Shown piece by piece: positions 11,501 through 17,500 of a stretch of 64,000 bases of DNA. The DNA is taken from the NCBI RefSeq assembly GCF_035917275.1, contig NZ_CP108508.1:1426001-1490000 (forward strand). The letters are read 5' to 3'. The position numbers and the translations under genes were made by a program. The DNA is from Streptomyces sp. NBC_01237 (lineage in GTDB: Bacteria; Actinomycetota; Actinomycetes; Streptomycetales; Streptomycetaceae). Numbering within the stretch: position 1 is the stretch's first letter; each line of letters begins with the position of its first letter. The notes under the pieces are model-generated. The model searched no databases and had not been told where the DNA came from. It saw only the letters and a list, made by a program, of their open reading frames with translations.

Positions 11501-14500
11501 GTGCTGGTGCGCTGGTAGGGCGATGCGGTGAGTCCGTAGGTGCCGGCGGTCTGGAGCGCGTCGGTGTGCTTGGCCCGGAAAGCCAGCAGGCCCGAGACCG
11601 TATGACTGCGGACATGGGCGACCGAGTGCCCCGCCCCGCCGGTGCCCGAGCCGACGTTGGACAGCGCGAGGTCGCTGGAGTCGACGACGGCGAGCACACG
11701 CGTCCCGCGCACCTGGGGCCAGGCGCTGACCGACGCGGTGATGTCGGTGACGGCCGTCCTTCCGAACAGGTCGCTGATGTGCTTGCCCGTCTGCGCCGCG
11801 TCGCTGAAGTCCGCTTCGTTGCGGCCGGAGGTGAACGCCTCGGTCAGCGCGCCGGAGGCGGGGGTCCCGTCGGTTCCGTAGATCCAGGAGTTGCCGGAGA
11901 CGGCGGCGAGGAGTTCCTTGAGGTGGTGCAGCACGACCTCGGGGGAATTGACGCTCTGCACGGAGTGCAGCCCGTCGAAGAGGGCGTGGGGCGTCCAGTG
12001 ATCCGTGGAGACCGGTTTCCCGGAGGAGAGCAGGTCGGCCAGAGCCGGATCCATCGGCACGGGCTCCGGCGCCAGGACTCTTTCCGGCCTGATGACGGGC
12101 AGGTCGGGGACGACGGACAGCGACGCGGGTACGGCGAGGGTGACACGGCCGGTGACGGGGGCCGGGGCCGTCCGTCCGCCGCCCTGCCCGGTGCCCAGGA
12201 CGTCGACGCTCCCGGCGGCCTGCTTCACGAACCACCGGGTGCTGAGCAGCTCGCCGGTCATGGTCCGCGCGATCTGACGCGGCCGGGTGAAGCTGGTGGC
12301 CCGGGCCGTGAAGGCCAGGTCGTACGACCACAGGTGCTGCGACCCGGAACTGGTGATGCCGCCGTCCGGGGTCAGCGTAGGCCCGTACGTCATGCCGTAG
12401 GCGCTCTGCCTGCCGTACCGGTAGCCGATGCTCCCGGTACCGCCGAAGCCCTTGATCCCGGTCAGTCCGATGTCGACGCCGGCCGACCAGCCGTGGGTAC
12501 GGGTGGTCGCGCTGTCCGCGCGGCGCGTGGAGAGGACGTTGTTCGCCAGGCCCAGATCGTGGTGCGTGCCGGCGAACTGACGGTTCGTCGCCTCGGCCCG
12601 CACGGTGAGCACGACATAGCGCTTGTTGACGGAGTCGAGCTGCTCCAGCTGGATGCGCAGTCCGGTGCTCGTCAGCCGGTCGAGGGAACCTTCCAGCACC
12701 GTACGGGAGAGTGCCTGGCGCAGCAGATGGGTGTTGCGTACCGCGTTGTTGTACTTCCGGTCGCTGCCGCCGCTCCGGTCGCCGGTGGCGTCGGTGTCCG
12801 GCCGGGAGGGAAGCACCAGGTCGGGGTAGGCGCGGTGCAGCCCGGCCTGGATGCGGTCGACCAGCACGTCCGTCAGGGAGACCCGGGACGGAGCTGTTTC
12901 CTGGGCGTGGGCCGCCGTGAGGTCCAGGACCGCGTGCAGGCCGAAGGTCGCCGGGTTCGACGGCGACAGATAGGCGGGGGCGGGCGGGGCCTCGGCGGCC
13001 GGGAGGGGGGAGGTGCCGTCGTCCCAGCCGGCCAGTCTGCGTGCGTCGGCCCGCGGCAACTGCACGGTGGCGGTGAGGAACGCGCCTTCCGCGTTCCCGG
13101 CGTTCCGGTCGGCGCCGGTCGTCCGGCCGGCCGGCTCGGGCGACTCCCAGACACCGCCCTGCCTGCGCAGTTCGATCCGGAAGCGGACGTCGTAGAGCCC
13201 CGAGTGGCCGCGGCTGTTGAGCGTCCGTACGGATTCGGCCGTGTTGCCGCTGTAACTGCTCTCCGCACGCTGGGTCGTCAGGGCGGCCGAACCCGCGACC
13301 TGGAGGCTCAGGGTGCCCACGGGCTGGAGCAGCGCGACCTGAGGGCCCGCGGAGATGCCGATCGAGGCGCCCTGGGTGTTCTTCTTCTCCGTGGTGGCGG
13401 TGGAGCGCTGCGCGTCGGCCTTCTTGACCTCGGTCTTGTCGGACGCCTGGAGCAGCGTCGCGTCGACCGGGACGAGCCGGAGCTCCACGGAGCCCAGGGA
13501 CCGGTTGCCGAGACCGGCGAAGAGCGGGGCGCTGACCACCGTCTCGCCGGAACTCTGCGCGATCATGGTGCGCAGGCTCTCCTCGCCGAACAGATCGGCC
13601 AGTTGGCGACGGAGGAAGCTGCCGGGGGTCGCCTCGGGGAAGTTCACGAGTGCCCAGTCCAGCAGCCGGGTCTCCGTGGTGACGTTCAGCGGCGCGAGGA
13701 GGTGCGGGCGGGCGCCCGGCGCGAACGTGAAGGCCGTGGGCAGCCGGTCCGGGATCGCCGGGTCGGTGACGCTGTCCGGGACCCGCCAGGTGACACCGTC
13801 CTGGATGCGGTAGCCCCGCCGCGTGACGGTGCCGGGCTGCTGCTCCGTGGCCGCCTCACGGCCCTTGCTGTCCCAGACGCGCGAGGACTCGACGGCGATG
13901 TGCAGGTCGCTCACATGCAGATGGCTGCCGTCCTTGCCGACCGCGGTCACACTGCTCTGGGCGCGGCTCTCCTGGGTGTACGTGTAGCCGGCCTCCATGC
14001 GCCGACCGCCGAGGGACAGCGATCCCAACCCGCCGACGTTCCCCGCGGAGGGGCCGAGCGGGATCGCCACTCCGAAAGCACGCGACGTGCCGAGGGACTT
14101 GGTCTCCGTCGCGCCGGGGCGCGTGCGGAGTTCGGTCTCGATCTTGACGGGGGCGTCGGTGGCCTTCGCACCGGTCTTCGTCCTGTCCGACGTCGACCCG
14201 TCGGTCTTCGACCCGTCGGTCTTCGACCCGTCGGCCTCGTCTTTGGCGGCTTCGGTGAGCTTGTCCTTGGCGGCTTCGTCCTTGGCGGTCGAGCTGCCCT
14301 CCACCGGGGCCAGGGACGACGGCTCGGCATGGCGGCGCCAGTTCCCGTAGCTCTCCAGCGAGAGGGAGATCTCCCGGTGGCCGCCGTCCACGGTCGGCAG
14401 GACGAAGGTCCGGGGGCTGAGCAGGGTGTGCGGGCTCTGGCTGAGCACGCGCCTCAGCTCTTCGAGCCCGTCGGGCCGCAGACGCCATCCCGTCGCGAGG

Positions 14501-17500
14501 GAATCGGCCAGCGCGTCGACACCTCTGACGGTGATCCGCCCGTGGCCCTGGCCCCGCAGCGACTTCGGCAGCATCGCGTTGTCGTCGTACGTGACGAACC
14601 CGTCGGTCTGCTCCCGCGTGAGGGGAGCGACGTCGCTCTCCAGCAGCGGGGCGGCGAAGGCCGCCTTCACCACCTTCTCGCCCGGGTTCCCGATCCGGCG
14701 GTACACCTCGTCCCGGAGGGCCTCCTCGCTCGTCAGGTCCGGACGATCGCGGCGCGCCCGGTACATCCGCTGCTCGTACTCGTCCGCCGCGAGCGCGTCC
14801 AGAGCCTTGTCGCGGGCCGTGGGCCGCTGCCGCAGGCTCGACGCGTCCGCCCGTGAGGGGCCGCCACCGGGACCTCCCGGCGGCTCCTCGTTCTCCTCGC
14901 CCTTCACCGGGATCTCGGAGTCCTCGGGGACGGAGGCCACGGAGTCGGCGTCATCGTCATCGGCCTTGGACTCGGACTCGTTCTTCGGCTCGGACTCGTC
15001 CCTGGACTCGGACTCGTTCTTCGGCTCGTCCTTGGAGTCGGACGTGTCATCGGCCTTGAGTGCGTGGTCATTGTCCGGTTCGGATTCCGAGTTGGTCCTC
15101 GTATCGGTCAGGGACCGTGTGTCGTCCTCGGTCAGGGACCGTGTGTCGTCCTCGCTCTGGGTACGTATGCGGCGGCCGTTCGGCGACGGCAGGTCGTCCC
15201 GGTCCCGTGTGTGGAGGCTGTCCCCGTCCTTCCCTCCGGACTCCGACGAGTCGTCCCGCTGCCGCGGAGTCTCCATCAGCTGCTCGCCCGGCTGCACCGG
15301 AGCACGCCTGTCCTGTTCGGAGCCGGTCGGCCGCGGAGTCTTCGCGGAGCTGTCGGACTCCCCCTCGACGTTCGTCCGGGCGGCGGGAGTGCGTACGGTC
15401 GTCGACGGCCCGGCCTTGGACGAGCCCTCGCCGTCCGTGAGGTCCGTGTCGCGGACGTCCTTGCTCTTCTCCGACACGGAGTCGTCCGTCTTGGGACCGC
15501 CGGACGTGCGGTCGGTCGTGCGATCGGCCGTGGCCAGGTTCCGCAGCCGTTCCACCAGCGAGCGGGCGTCGTGGGCCGCCTGCCGGCGTATCTCGTCGGG
15601 CAGTTTGCCCAGGGATCGGTCGATACGCCCGTCGAGGTCCCGCAGTCGGTCCGGCGCGCGGAGCTCCTGCTCCAGGCGCTCCTGTCCTTCGCGCCGCAGC
15701 TCCGCCGTCTCCGCGTCGTAGCTGTCGAGGATCCGGTCGGTCGACCGGTGGTCGCCCGCCGCCTCGTCCAGCCGCTTCTGCCACTCGGCTCGGCGTTCGG
15801 GGCTGCGCTCCGCCCCGGCGGGATCGGCGTCGGACAGGGCCTTCAGCCGGCGGTCGCGCTCCAGCTGTGCCATCCGGTCGAACTGCTCCTGCTCGACGGT
15901 CCGCCTCGCCCCGTCGTCCTCGGCGTTCGCGCGCCGGTCCTCCCACTGCTGCCGCTCCTCGCGCGACAGACCCGTGCCGTCCATTCCCTCGCGCAGCCGG
16001 TCGAGCCGTTCCTCCAGGAGCCGGTCGTTCTCCGCCGCGGCGTCCTCGGAACGGTCCCGGTCCGGGGTGCCGTCGCCGTCGGGGCCGTCCTGCGGCGGGG
16101 GCGGCGGCTGCTCGGAGTCCTGCTGGTGTCCGCCCTCGCGCAGGGCGTCAAGCCGTGCCCGGAAGGAGGCCAGTTCGGCCTCTCTGCCCAGGGTGGCCGT
16201 ACGGCGTTCGTACTGTGCGTCGAGGTCGTCGCTCCGCGTCTGTCCCTCGAACCGGCTTTTCCAGTCGGCCAGTTCCCTCTCGGACGCCCCGAGATCGCGC
16301 AGGGTCGCGAGCCGTCGTGATGCCGTCAGCTCGGCGTCGTAGTCGGCCTGGATCCTGTCGAGGTCCTCGGGGGTCGCCGCCTGCTCCCGGCGGTCCTCCC
16401 ATGCGAGGAACCGCTCGCGGTCCATGCCCGCTTCTTCCGCGTCGGCCCGCCTGTTGTCGGCCAACTGCTCGCGGAGCACCTCGGGGCTGCTGTCGGCGCG
16501 GGTGCCCAGTTCGGACCCGAGGGTGCCGAGCCGGTTCTCGAACTCGTCCAGCAGCTGGGTCGTCCGACGGGGATCGCTGCCGAGGGCCGACTGCTCGATG
16601 TCCAGGGCATGGCGCAGCCACTCGGTGCGGCGCATGCCCAACTGCGCGGCCCGCAGCTCGTATCCGCCGTCCACATGACCGCGCAACTGCCGCAGGCGCT
16701 CACCGAGACCGTGCACGGCCACGAGGTCGCCCAGTTCCCGCAGGCCGTCGGCGGCGTCGGCGTGCCTGCCCGCCCGGACGTCGGCCCTGATGCTCTCGCT
16801 CAGCCGCTGCCGCGTCTCCCTGTCGACGCCGACCCGGCGGGCATCGGCCAGCAGGGCGTCGGCCTCCCGGTCCACGTCCCTGGTCAGTCTGCGCTGTTCG
16901 GTGGGCGTCGGTCCGTCGGGGACGTCGGGCAGCTGGTCCAGCCGGTTCACCGGGCCGTCGCCGGTGCCGCCCAGTTCGTCCAGGCGCGTGATCAGCGCGT
17001 CGACGCCGCCGCCGTCGTCGTGCGGGTCGAAGCCGTCGGGGAAGGGCAGGTCGTCCTGCGTCTCCGTACGGAGAGGGTTCGACGAGTCCTCGGTGGCCGG
17101 TCCGTGCCCTTCGCTCTCGCTCTCGGTCCGCTCCGTCCCCGGCGGGCCCTCGGGAACGTCCGGGAACACGAGATCCGGTTCGTCCGCCGTGAAGAGCCGG
17201 CCGCCGGGCTCGTTCTGCGGGATGTCGGGGAACGTCAGGTCCGACCCGTCCGGGGAGGGCCCGGCGGGTGCCGGGTGCCGTGGCCCGCCGGGAGCGCTGC
17301 CGGCACCCTGCGCCGTGGACACGGTCGGCAGGGGGCGCGGCGGCGGGGTGCTGCCGCCCGCGCCGTTGTACGGGAGAGCGCCGCCGTGGGGGAGAGCGCC
17401 GTCGCCCTCGCCCGTCGTCGTCCCGTCGGTGCCGTCCTCCTCCAGGGCCGCGCGGTACTGCTCACGCAGTTCGTCGACCCGTGCGGGGCGGCCGAGGCCG

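Noticed and set aside
8764..14856. A 2030-codon open frame on the plus strand opposite the giant gene, and many other long antisense frames
   Set aside because: High-GC codon usage of the real minus-strand genes leaves the opposite frames free of stops. The products are Arg/Gly/Val-rich, lack domains and have no ribosome sites.
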